This document shows positions 1 through 6,166 of a stretch of DNA of 12,858 nucleotides, in pieces (the first letter of the stretch is position 1; each line of letters opens with the position of its first letter). The translations under genes and the position numbers were made by a program. The notes beneath the pieces were generated by a model. It ran no database searches, was not told where the DNA came from, and saw only the letters and a list, made by a program, of their open reading frames with translations. Where the stretch lies: positions 1 through 12,858 of the forward strand of contig CAMEMX010000024.1 in the NCBI GenBank assembly GCA_945927915.1, in the 5' to 3' direction. Source of the stretch: an uncultured Clostridia bacterium (lineage in GTDB: Bacteria > Bacillota > Clostridia > Oscillospirales > Oscillospiraceae).

Positions 1-26
1 AAAACGCAGGCGGGCCACTTGCCGGA

Positions 27-55
27 TTGACATACGGAAAAATTGTTGGTATAAT
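27..55 (+). promoter_or_regulatory. Consensus sigma-A promoter of degV
   Basis: TTGACA at 27-32 and TATAAT at 50-55 are separated by exactly 17 bases, a perfect match to the housekeeping sigma-A/sigma-70 consensus. Transcription should start near 62, giving an untranslated leader of about 40 bases before the degV start at 102. No operator-like palindrome is visible around it. Bases 1-26 hold nothing I can interpret. Confidence 0.9.
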
Positions 56-101
56 GACATGAAATCATTTCCTACCCAATCAAATCCTAAAGGAGGACGT
101 T

Positions 102-977
102 ATGGAACGCAACTATGCCGTAATGACTGATTCTTCCGCCGATCTGACCGCCGGACTGGTCGAGCAGCTTGGCCTTGATGTGATCCCGCTCAGCGTCAAT
201 GTCGGACAGCAGAGCTTTATGAATTATCCCGACGAGCGCGAGATCAGCTCCCCCGATTTTTATGAGCTGCTGCGCAAGGGCGCCAATGCCCAAACCTCCG
301 CCGTCAATGTCGACACCTTCCTAAGCGCCATGTCCGTGCATCTCAAGGCAGGAAAGGACGTGCTCTACCTTGGCTTTTCCTCCGGCCTGAGCAGCACCTA
401 CGGCGCAAGTGAGATCGCCGCGCAGGAGCTTCGTGAGGCTTATCCCGACCGCAAGATCCTGACCGTCGACACGCTCTGTGCCTCTCTCGGTCAGGGACTG
501 CTCGTCTATCTTACCATGCAGAAGGTGCTTGCCGGCGCCACCATCGAGGAAGCGGCGGCTTACGCCGAGGAAAACCGCCTGCATCTTTGCCACTGGTTCA
601 CGGTGGACGATCTGTTCTTCCTGAAGCGCGGCGGCCGCGTAAGTGCCGCGACGGCGCTGGTCGGCAGCGCGCTGGGCATCAAGCCCGTTCTGCACGTCGA
701 CAATGACGGTCATCTCATCAACGTCTCCAAGGCACGCGGCAGAAAGAACTCCATTCTTGCGCTGGTCGACCGTATGGAGGCCAGCGCCATCGAACCGCAG
801 AAGCAGACCGTTTTCATCAGCCACGGCGACTGCCTTGCCGACGCAGAATTTCTTGCCGCGGAGGTGCGCAAACGCTTCGGCATCTCCGATATCACGATCA
901 ATTTTGTCGGCCCGGTCATCGGTGCACACTCCGGCCCCGGCACGCTTGCCCTCTTTTTCCTCGGCACGGAGCGTTGA
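102..977 (+). CDS. degV: DegV family fatty-acid-binding protein
   Basis: This 291-residue protein has the usual length of the DegV family. Family motifs are visible in order: TDSSADL at residues 9-15, the TSAVNV segment near 65-70 (the family's TSxxS-type lipid-headgroup loop), SSGLSSTY at 93-100, KRGGRVS at 175-181 and IGAHSGPGTLALFF at 273-286. DegV proteins are soluble two-domain proteins that bind one fatty acid; some act as FakB, presenting fatty acids to the kinase FakA for incorporation into phospholipid. Whether this copy is a FakB or another paralogue cannot be told from sequence alone, and no fakA is in the window. The start is ATG with AAAGGAGG at 89-96, five bases upstream. It appears to be a single-gene unit under its own consensus promoter. 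I see no intrinsic terminator directly after it. Confidence 0.93.
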   Translation: MERNYAVMTDSSADLTAGLVEQLGLDVIPLSVNVGQQSFMNYPDEREISSPDFYELLRKGANAQTSAVNVDTFLSAMSVHLKAGKDVLYLGFSSGLSSTYGASEIAAQELREAYPDRKILTVDTLCASLGQGLLVYLTMQKVLAGATIEEAAAYAEENRLHLCHWFTVDDLFFLKRGGRVSAATALVGSALGIKPVLHVDNDGHLINVSKARGRKNSILALVDRMEASAIEPQKQTVFISHGDCLADAEFLAAEVRKRFGISDITINFVGPVIGAHSGPGTLALFFLGTER

Positions 978-1035
978 TTGTCGAAATTGCACAGCAAAGC
1001 ACATTATTATTCACATCTTTTGTATAATCTCACGA

Positions 1036-1064
1036 TTGACTTTTATGGTTTAAAGCGATATATT
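1036..1064 (+). promoter_or_regulatory. Promoter of the leader ORF / liv operon
   Basis: TTGACT at 1036-1041 and TATATT at 1059-1064 are 17 bases apart, one mismatch from consensus in each hexamer, in a locally AT-rich stretch. The start of transcription is expected near 1071, about 34 bases before the leader ORF start at 1105. A second -10-like TATAAT at 1023-1028 has no good -35 partner. This is the last convincing promoter before livK, so it probably serves the leader ORF and the whole liv operon. Confidence 0.8.
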
Positions 1065-1104
1065 TTTATAAAAAGTTCACAATTCCCCGGAAGGAGGCGC
1101 AGTG

Positions 1105-1269
1105 ATGAAAAAGTATTTCAGACAGAATGATAATATGTCCGCCGCTACCGCTGCGTCTGCTGCCGGTGCTTGCTTTTCTGCGTCTTTCTTCGACCTTTTG
1201 ATGGATGCCGTTGTGTCGGTATCCATCATTTTGCTTATTGGTCTGATTCCCCTTCTTATTTGCAGATAA
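1105..1269 (+). CDS. 54-residue hydrophobic small ORF in the liv leader (candidate leader peptide or small membrane protein)
   Basis: I do not recognise this protein. Translation signals are strong: AAGGAGG at 1091-1097 lies seven bases before ATG at 1105, and the frame ends at TAA 1267-1269. The product starts MKKYFRQNDN, continues with an Ala/Ser-rich stretch (residues 12-28), and ends with a hydrophobic segment at about 36-53, where 13 of 18 residues are Val, Ile or Leu. The last codon before the stop is the rare AGA. Codons in the hydrophobic part are mixed (ATT, CTT, TTG, GTA), unlike the CTG/ATC-dominated liv genes next door. It sits between a good promoter and an intrinsic terminator, upstream of a branched-chain amino acid importer. 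It could be a regulatory leader peptide whose translation senses branched-chain amino acids, or a genuine one-pass small membrane protein. A hydrophobic helix is naturally rich in these residues, so composition alone does not decide. Confidence 0.65.
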   Translation: MKKYFRQNDNMSAATAASAAGACFSASFFDLLMDAVVSVSIILLIGLIPLLICR

Positions 1270-1312
1270 TTCATGTCGAAGATGCGCGAAGCTGTAACCG
1301 TGTAGTACTTTT

Positions 1313-1344
1313 ACCGGCCTCGTCCTTCGACGAAGCCGGTTTTT
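1313..1344 (+). terminator. Intrinsic terminator / putative attenuator before livK
   Basis: The arms 1313-1324 and 1329-1340 form 11 base pairs with one C/A mismatch (1319/1334) and a CTTC tetraloop. A T run follows at 1340-1344, so it is a standard Rho-independent terminator. It starts 43 bases after the leader ORF stop and ends only 29 bases before the livK ATG, leaving no room for a separate livK promoter. Either liv transcription reads through it in a controlled way, or a weak promoter overlaps it. Upstream, GTCGAAG at 1275-1281 is complementary to CTTCGAC at 1325-1331 in the loop and 3' arm, a possible competing structure. Confidence 0.8.
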
Positions 1345-1363
1345 GTATCATTTGTCAATTCTG

Positions 1364-1370
1364 AAAGGAG
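1364..1370 (+). promoter_or_regulatory. livK ribosome binding site (start ambiguous)
   Basis: AAAGGAG ends three bases before the ATG at 1374 and nine bases before a second in-frame ATG at 1380. The first spacing is short for efficient initiation, so 1380 may be the true start. The difference is only two residues (Met-Lys) at the head of the signal peptide. Confidence 0.7.
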
Positions 1371-1373
1371 AAA

Positions 1374-2522
1374 ATGAAAATGAAGAGAACACTTTCCATC
1401 ATCATGGCACTCGTGCTGGTCGTCGCCCTGTTCGCAGGCTGCGGCTCCGACGAAAAGGCCGAAGGCGGCCAGGCGCTGAAGATCGGCTTCATCGGCCCGC
1501 TGACCGGCGGTGCAGCCGTTTACGGCAACGCTGCCAAGCGCGGCGCAGAGATCGCCGTCAAGGAGATCAACGCCAAGGGCGGCCTGCAGATCGAGTTCAA
1601 CGCACAGGACGATGAAAACGACGCCGAGAAATCCGTCAACGCTTATAACAACCTCATGGACTGGGGCATGCAGGTCCTTGTCGGAACCGTCACCACCACT
1701 CCCTGCGTTGCCGTCTCAGCCGAAGCCTATAACGACCGCGTTTTCACGCTGACGCCGTCTGCTTCGTCCACCGAGGTCCCCACGGGCAAGGACAACGTCT
1801 ACCAGATCTGCTTCACCGACCCAAACCAGGGCAAAGCCTCTGCTAAGTATATCGCCGACCACATGGCTGACGCGAAGATCGCCATCATCTACGATAACGG
1901 CAGCGTCTACTCCAGCGGCATCTATCAGACCTTTGAGGCCGAAGCGAAGACTCTCGGCCTGAACATCGTCTCCGTCAGCACCTGCACCGAAGACACCTCC
2001 GACTTCTCCGTTCAGGTCTCCGATGCGAAGAACGCCGGCGCCGATCTGGTCTTCCTTCCCATCTACTACACCCCCGCTTCCCTGATCCTGAACTATGCCA
2101 ACTCCATCGGCTACGCGCCCACCTTCTTCGGCGTTGACGGCATGGACGGCATTCTGACCCTGGACGGCTTCAACACCGAGCTTGCCGAGGGTGTCATGCT
2201 CCTGACCCCGTTCGCTGCCGATGCGGAAGACGCGGCAACGCAGTCTTTTGTCAAGAGCTATCAGGATGCCTACGGCGAGACTCCGAACCAGTTCGCAGCC
2301 GACGCCTATGACTGTGTCTATGCAGTCTACGAGGCATTCACCGCGACCGGTCTTGACACCGGCGCATCCACTGCCGACATCTGCGATGCGATGTGCAAGC
2401 AGTTCAACAGCATGAGCTTCAGCGGTCTGACCGGTCAGAACATGACCTGGAAGGACGGTCAGGTCGATAAGGCGCCTGCCGCCGTCGTCATCAAGGACGG
2501 CGTGTATGTCAGCGCCGGTTGA
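1374..2522 (+). CDS. livK: Branched-chain amino acid ABC transporter substrate-binding lipoprotein LivK
   Basis: This 382-residue protein is the extracellular receptor of the importer encoded here. Residues 1-22 form a lipoprotein signal peptide with a Lys/Arg-rich start and the lipobox LFAGC, lipidated at Cys23 and then held on the outer face of the membrane. The mature part is a periplasmic-binding-protein type I fold (Leu/Ile/Val-binding class). It opens with KIGFIGPLTGGAAVYGN, typical of LivK, followed by GAEIAVKEINAKGG and, mid-protein, the IIYDNGSVYSSG segment. Length fits the family. Branched-chain amino acids are the likely ligands, but relatives bind other amino acids, amides or urea, so the exact substrate is an inference. 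It is the first structural gene of livKHMGF and follows a terminator-bearing leader. The start may be 1380 rather than 1374, based on ribosome site spacing. Confidence 0.93.
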   Translation: MKMKRTLSIIMALVLVVALFAGCGSDEKAEGGQALKIGFIGPLTGGAAVYGNAAKRGAEIAVKEINAKGGLQIEFNAQDDENDAEKSVNAYNNLMDWGMQVLVGTVTTTPCVAVSAEAYNDRVFTLTPSASSTEVPTGKDNVYQICFTDPNQGKASAKYIADHMADAKIAIIYDNGSVYSSGIYQTFEAEAKTLGLNIVSVSTCTEDTSDFSVQVSDAKNAGADLVFLPIYYTPASLILNYANSIGYAPTFFGVDGMDGILTLDGFNTELAEGVMLLTPFAADAEDAATQSFVKSYQDAYGETPNQFAADAYDCVYAVYEAFTATGLDTGASTADICDAMCKQFNSMSFSGLTGQNMTWKDGQVDKAPAAVVIKDGVYVSAG

Positions 2523-2537
2523 TCCAATACTGCTCCA

Positions 2538-2563
2538 CCCCTCGCGGATCACTCCGCGGGGGG
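2538..2563 (+). promoter_or_regulatory. Strong intercistronic hairpin between livK and livH
   Basis: Arms 2538-2548 and 2553-2563 pair over 11 bases (one G-U) with a TCAC loop, and the stem is very GC-rich. No T run follows, so it is not a standard intrinsic terminator. Such hairpins after the gene for an abundant binding protein commonly protect the upstream mRNA from 3' decay or reduce downstream expression, so that receptor exceeds permease. That role is an inference here. Confidence 0.7.
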
Positions 2564-2612
2564 CGTGGTCGTAAAATGACCTCTGTTATTATAGAAAACG
2601 GGAGGCTATTTC

Positions 2613-3494
2613 ATGGCATTATTATCGAATTTCATTAACGGGCTTGGCCTTGGCAGTATCTACGCGATCATCGCGCTTGGCTATACGATGGTCTACGGCA
2701 TCGCGAAAATGCTGAACTTTGCGCACGGCGACGTTATCATGGTCGGCGCATACGTCTCGTTCGTCAGCATTGCCTCGCTCGGAACGCCGCCGCTGCTGGC
2801 GCTTGTGATGGCAATGGCGGTGTGCACCATCCTCGGCGTTGTCATCGAACGGCTCGCCTACCGTCCCCTGCGCGCGTCGGCTTCGCTGGCTGTTCTCATC
2901 ACTGCCATCGGCGTGAGCTACCTGCTGCAGAACGCCGCGCTGCTGATCTGGACGTCGAACACAAAGGTCTATCCCTCCATCGTATCGTTTGCACCGCTGC
3001 ACCTGTTCGACGGGAAGCTGACGATCACGGGTGAGATGCTCATCAGCGTCCTGACCTGTATCGTCATCATGGTCGGTCTGACCCTCTTTACCGGAAAGAC
3101 GAAGACCGGCAAGGCTATGCGTGCGGTTTCCGAAAACCGTGACGCCGCCGAGCTGATGGGCATCAGCGTCAACCGCACGATCGCCATCACCTTTGCCATC
3201 GGCTCCGCACTTGCCGCCGTGGCAGGCGTGCTGTTCTGCTCGACCTACCCGGTGCTCAATCCGACGGTCGGCTCCATCCCCGGCATTAAGGCCTTCACCG
3301 CCGCCGTGCTCGGCGGCATCGGCTCGATCCCCGGCACGCTGGTCGGCGGTCTGCTGCTCGGCATCATCGAGATCTTCGGCAGGGCGTACATCAGTCAGGA
3401 ACTGAGCAACGCCATCGTTTTTGCCGTTCTGATCATCATCCTTCTTGTCAAGCCCAACGGTCTGCTCGGCAAGAAGGTCAACGAGAAAGTCTGA
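2613..3494 (+). CDS. livH: Branched-chain amino acid ABC transporter permease LivH
   Basis: This 293-residue, strongly hydrophobic protein is one of the two membrane subunits of the importer. It shows LivH hallmarks: the opening helix with ALGYTMVYGIAKMLNFAHGD (residues 21-40), RPLRASASLAVLI near 84-96, and the cytoplasmic coupling loop with GKAMRAVSENRDAAELMG at 166-183 that contacts an ATPase subunit. A Gly-rich helix GGIGSIPGTLVGGLLLG follows at 234-250, and the tail ends VKPNGLLGKK. About eight membrane segments are expected. The start ATG has GGGAGG at 2600-2605, seven bases upstream. It follows livK after 90 bases that contain the 2538-2563 hairpin. Its stop codon overlaps the livM ribosome site, so the two permeases are probably made in a coupled, equal ratio. 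Confidence 0.95.
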   Translation: MALLSNFINGLGLGSIYAIIALGYTMVYGIAKMLNFAHGDVIMVGAYVSFVSIASLGTPPLLALVMAMAVCTILGVVIERLAYRPLRASASLAVLITAIGVSYLLQNAALLIWTSNTKVYPSIVSFAPLHLFDGKLTITGEMLISVLTCIVIMVGLTLFTGKTKTGKAMRAVSENRDAAELMGISVNRTIAITFAIGSALAAVAGVLFCSTYPVLNPTVGSIPGIKAFTAAVLGGIGSIPGTLVGGLLLGIIEIFGRAYISQELSNAIVFAVLIIILLVKPNGLLGKKVNEKV

Positions 3495-3504
3495 GGTGGT
3501 CGTT

Positions 3505-4557
3505 ATGCGTCTGTGGAAATCCAAAACCTCGCGGCAGAACCTCATCACGCTGGCTATGGTCACCGTCGCCTTTGCCGTCCTCTTCTTCCTGAACGAGGGC
3601 AAGGTGCTCAGCCGCAGCTTCAGCGGTCAGCTCGTTCCGATCTGCGTGTACATCGTCATGGCGTTGTCGCTCAACCTGACGGTCGGCATTCTGGGCGAGC
3701 TGAGCCTCGGTCACGCCGGCTTTATGAGCGTCGGCGCGTTCACCGGCGTCGTTGCCGTTGCTTATCTACAGCAGTACATCACCTCGCCCGTGCCTTTGAT
3801 GCTCGTTGCCATGCTCATTGGCGGCATCATGGCGGGTATCGCCGGCTTCCTGATCGGCATTCCCGTGCTGCGTCTGCGCGGCGACTATCTCGCCATCGTG
3901 ACGCTTGCCTTCGGCGAGATCATACGAAATATACTTGAATGCCTGTACGTCGAGCTGGACGGCGGAGCGCTGCGTTTTTCGATGTTCGGCTCTGCCGATG
4001 TGGGCGGAAACTTCATCATCTCCGGCCCGCAGGGCGCCAGCGTCCCGTCGAAGCTGTCCACCTTTGGCTTGGGCATCGGCCTGGTGCTCTTTGCCCTAAT
4101 CGTTATCATGAACATCGTCCACAGCAAAGAGGGCCGCGCAGTCAAGGCGATCCGCGACAATGCCATCGCCGCCGAATCCGTCGGCCTGAATCTGACGTCT
4201 TACAAGATGAAAGCCTTTGTGACCTCCGCCATTCTCGCCGGCATGGCGGGCGTCCTCTTTGCGATGAACTATTCCACCGTTGAAGCGAAAAAATTCAACT
4301 TCAACACCTCGATCAGCGTGCTCGTCATGGTCGTCCTCGGCGGCATGGGCAATCTGCGCGGCTCGATCATCGCCGCCGCCCTGCTCACTGTTCTGCCGGA
4401 GCTGCTGCGCGGCTTTGACGACTACCGGATGCTCATCTACGCGATCGTCCTGATCCTCGTGATGCTGCTCAACGCAAACGCACGCGTCAAGCAGATCAAG
4501 CTCGCCTGCTCGCAGAAGCTGCGTAGCCTCTTCTCCCGAAAGGAGGCGTCCAAATGA
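3505..4557 (+). CDS. livM: Branched-chain amino acid ABC transporter permease LivM
   Basis: This is the second membrane subunit, 350 residues from the start chosen here. The ATG at 3505 has GAGGTGG at 3493-3499 placed over the livH stop. The same frame stays open back to 3445, but that extension lies inside livH, has no ribosome site and is Ser/Arg-rich rather than membrane-like, so I reject it. Family motifs are ALSLNLTVGILGELSLGHAG (residues 53-72), GIPVLRLRGDYLAIVTLAFGE (119-138), the coupling loop GRAVKAIRDNAIAAESVG (210-227) and VLGGMGNLRG near 277-286. The C-terminus has a basic cytoplasmic tail after the last hydrophobic segment (about 309-323). The stop overlaps the livG start in an ATGA. 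Confidence 0.94.
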   Translation: MRLWKSKTSRQNLITLAMVTVAFAVLFFLNEGKVLSRSFSGQLVPICVYIVMALSLNLTVGILGELSLGHAGFMSVGAFTGVVAVAYLQQYITSPVPLMLVAMLIGGIMAGIAGFLIGIPVLRLRGDYLAIVTLAFGEIIRNILECLYVELDGGALRFSMFGSADVGGNFIISGPQGASVPSKLSTFGLGIGLVLFALIVIMNIVHSKEGRAVKAIRDNAIAAESVGLNLTSYKMKAFVTSAILAGMAGVLFAMNYSTVEAKKFNFNTSISVLVMVVLGGMGNLRGSIIAAALLTVLPELLRGFDDYRMLIYAIVLILVMLLNANARVKQIKLACSQKLRSLFSRKEASK

Positions 4558-5417
4558 TCCAGAAAAACCGCACCAAATTGGTTCCGCTGCCGACCGATAT
4601 TCTGATCCCGGAGCGCGACATCGGCAAGCAGCCCGTGCTTGACATCCGCAATCTCGGCATTGACTTCGGCGGTCTGACCGCAGTCGATTCCTTTACGCTT
4701 GCCATCGGCCCGACGGAGATCGCCGGTCTGATTGGCCCGAACGGCGCCGGCAAGACAACGATCTTCAACCTTCTGACCAACGTCTACCAGCCGACACGCG
4801 GGTCGATCCTGCTGCGCGGCATCGACACCAAGGGCATGACGACCGCGCAGGTCAACCGCCTCGGTATCGCACGCACCTTCCAGAACATCCGCCTCTTCGG
4901 CGGAATGTCTGTCATCGACAACGTCAAGGTCGGCCTGCACAACAGCATCAAGTGTTCGTTTGCAAGCTCGCTTTTGCATACGCCCGGCTATTACAAGGCT
5001 GAAAAGAAAGCCCGCGAGCGCTGCCTTGAGCTGCTCGACTTCATGGGCATGGCGGATATGGCGCAGCTCCGTGCCGATTCCCTCCCCTATGGTGCGCAGC
5101 GCCGCCTGGAGATCGTCCGTGCGCTGGCGACGAAGCCCGCCATTTTGCTGCTTGACGAACCCGCCGCCGGTATGAATCCCTCGGAGACGGCTGAGCTGAT
5201 GGAGCAGATCGTCCGCATCCGCGATACCTTCCAGATCGCCGTCATGCTCATCGAGCATGACATGAATCTCGTCATGGGCGTGTGCGAGGGCATCGCCGTG
5301 GTCAACTACGGCAAGATCATCGCCAAGGGCACGCCGGAGCAGATCTGCAACGACCCGGTCGTCATCGAGGCTTACCTCGGAAAGAAAGGAGCTGCCGCGC
5401 ATGCTGCTGAAGGTTGA
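4554..5417 (+). CDS. livG: Branched-chain amino acid ABC transporter ATP-binding protein LivG
   Basis: This 287-residue ABC ATPase energises the LivHM pore on the cytoplasmic side. Visible motifs are Walker A GPNGAGKTT (61-69), Q-loop Gln110 in ARTFQNIRLF, the LivG-type signature LPYGAQRRLEI (177-187), Walker B ILLLDEPAAGM (197-207, catalytic Glu202) and H-loop His235 in LIEHDMNLVM. The signature departs from the classical LSGGQ, as is normal for LivG. About 25 residues precede the ABC core, a slightly long N-terminus. The ATG overlaps the livM stop (ATGA) and has AAAGGAGG at 4539-4546, so it is translationally coupled to livM while also having its own good ribosome site. Confidence 0.95.
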   Translation: MIQKNRTKLVPLPTDILIPERDIGKQPVLDIRNLGIDFGGLTAVDSFTLAIGPTEIAGLIGPNGAGKTTIFNLLTNVYQPTRGSILLRGIDTKGMTTAQVNRLGIARTFQNIRLFGGMSVIDNVKVGLHNSIKCSFASSLLHTPGYYKAEKKARERCLELLDFMGMADMAQLRADSLPYGAQRRLEIVRALATKPAILLLDEPAAGMNPSETAELMEQIVRIRDTFQIAVMLIEHDMNLVMGVCEGIAVVNYGKIIAKGTPEQICNDPVVIEAYLGKKGAAAHAAEG

Positions 5418-6102
5418 CAATATTCAAGTTTATTACGGCGCGATCCACGCGATCAAGGGTATCTCCTTTGAGGTCAACGAGGGCGAGACGGTCGCCCTGA
5501 TCGGCGCGAACGGCGCCGGCAAGTCGACCACGCTGAAAACCGTCTCCGGCCTGATGCACCCGAAGGCCGGCTCGATCGAATTCCTCGGCAAGGACATTTC
5601 GCACATCGAGGCACACAAGCTTGTCGCACAGGGTCTTGCACACGTTCCCGAGGGCCGTCACATTTTCCTGCAAATGACGGTGCAGGAGAACCTTGAAATG
5701 GGCGCGTTCACGCGCAAGGGCGACCTGACGGACGCGCTGGACAACGTCTACCGCCACTTCCCGCGTCTGAAGGAGCGCCGCAAGCAGATCGGCGGAACGC
5801 TCTCCGGCGGCGAGCAGCAGATGCTCGCCATGGGCAGAGCGATGATGATCTCTCCGAAGCTGCTGATGCTCGACGAGCCTTCGATGGGTCTTGCGCCGAT
5901 CCTTGTCGAGCAGATCTTCGACATCATCCGCGAGCTGCGCAAGGCCGGCACGACGATCCTGCTCGTTGAGCAGAACGCCGGCATGGCGCTCGACATCGCA
6001 GACCGCGCTTACGTTCTGGAGACGGGCAAGATCACCCTCTCCGGCACGGGTGCAGAGCTTGCGCAGAGCGAGCTGGTCAAGAAGGCCTATCTCGGCGGTT
6101 GA
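5401..6102 (+). CDS. livF: Branched-chain amino acid ABC transporter ATP-binding protein LivF
   Basis: This 233-residue protein is the second ABC ATPase and pairs with LivG. Motifs are Walker A GANGAGKST (35-43), VPEGRHIF (82-89, the LivF replacement for a standard Q-loop context), the classical signature LSGGEQQ (134-140), Walker B LLMLDEPSMGL (154-164, Glu159) and LLVEQNAGMAL, where Gln191 stands at the H-switch position as in other LivF proteins. It begins inside livG (17-base overlap) with AAAGGAG at 5385-5391, nine bases before its ATG. It is the last gene of the operon; a terminator follows about 20 bases after the stop. Confidence 0.95.
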   Translation: MLLKVDNIQVYYGAIHAIKGISFEVNEGETVALIGANGAGKSTTLKTVSGLMHPKAGSIEFLGKDISHIEAHKLVAQGLAHVPEGRHIFLQMTVQENLEMGAFTRKGDLTDALDNVYRHFPRLKERRKQIGGTLSGGEQQMLAMGRAMMISPKLLMLDEPSMGLAPILVEQIFDIIRELRKAGTTILLVEQNAGMALDIADRAYVLETGKITLSGTGAELAQSELVKKAYLGG

Positions 6103-6111
6103 TCTCATTCC

Positions 6112-6157
6112 GAAAAAGAACCCGGGCTCCACTTCACGGTGGAGCCCGGAATTTTTA
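6112..6157. terminator. Bidirectional intrinsic terminator between convergent operons
   Basis: A perfect 11-base-pair stem (6122-6132 with 6139-6149) and a six-base loop are flanked by AATTTTTA on the right and AAAAAGAA on the left, so a U tract follows the hairpin on either strand. It ends the liv operon read rightward and the mbl/deacetylase operon read leftward, whose last stop codon is at 6167-6169. Confidence 0.93.
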
Positions 6158-6166
6158 TATACATCT

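Noticed and set aside
1023..1028. TATAAT as an additional promoter before the leader ORF
   Set aside because: No -35-like hexamer is present 16-18 bases upstream; the 1036-1064 promoter is much better.
978..1104. Riboswitch or T-box in the region after degV
   Set aside because: No T-box motif, SAM, lysine or other riboswitch core could be recognised, and the transcribed leader before the ORF is only about 34 bases.
1346..1351. TATCAT as a private livK promoter
   Set aside because: The -35 region would fall within the terminator arm (near 1323-1328) and does not match, so I do not call it, though a weak promoter cannot be excluded.
3445..3504. Twenty-residue upstream extension of LivM
   Set aside because: It sits inside livH, lacks a ribosome site and does not resemble a LivM N-terminus. 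ATG 3505 has a proper site.
1716..5420. Long minus-strand frames opposite the liv genes (for example 1716-2552, 2622-3602, 4437-5420)
   Set aside because: They are compositionally odd (Asp/Arg/His/Gly-rich), lack start signals, and fully oppose well-supported LivKHMGF coding sequence.
5971..5973. Missing H-switch histidine in LivF (Gln191)
   Set aside because: LivF proteins commonly carry Gln in the LVEQN context, so this is normal for the family and does not indicate an inactive ATPase.
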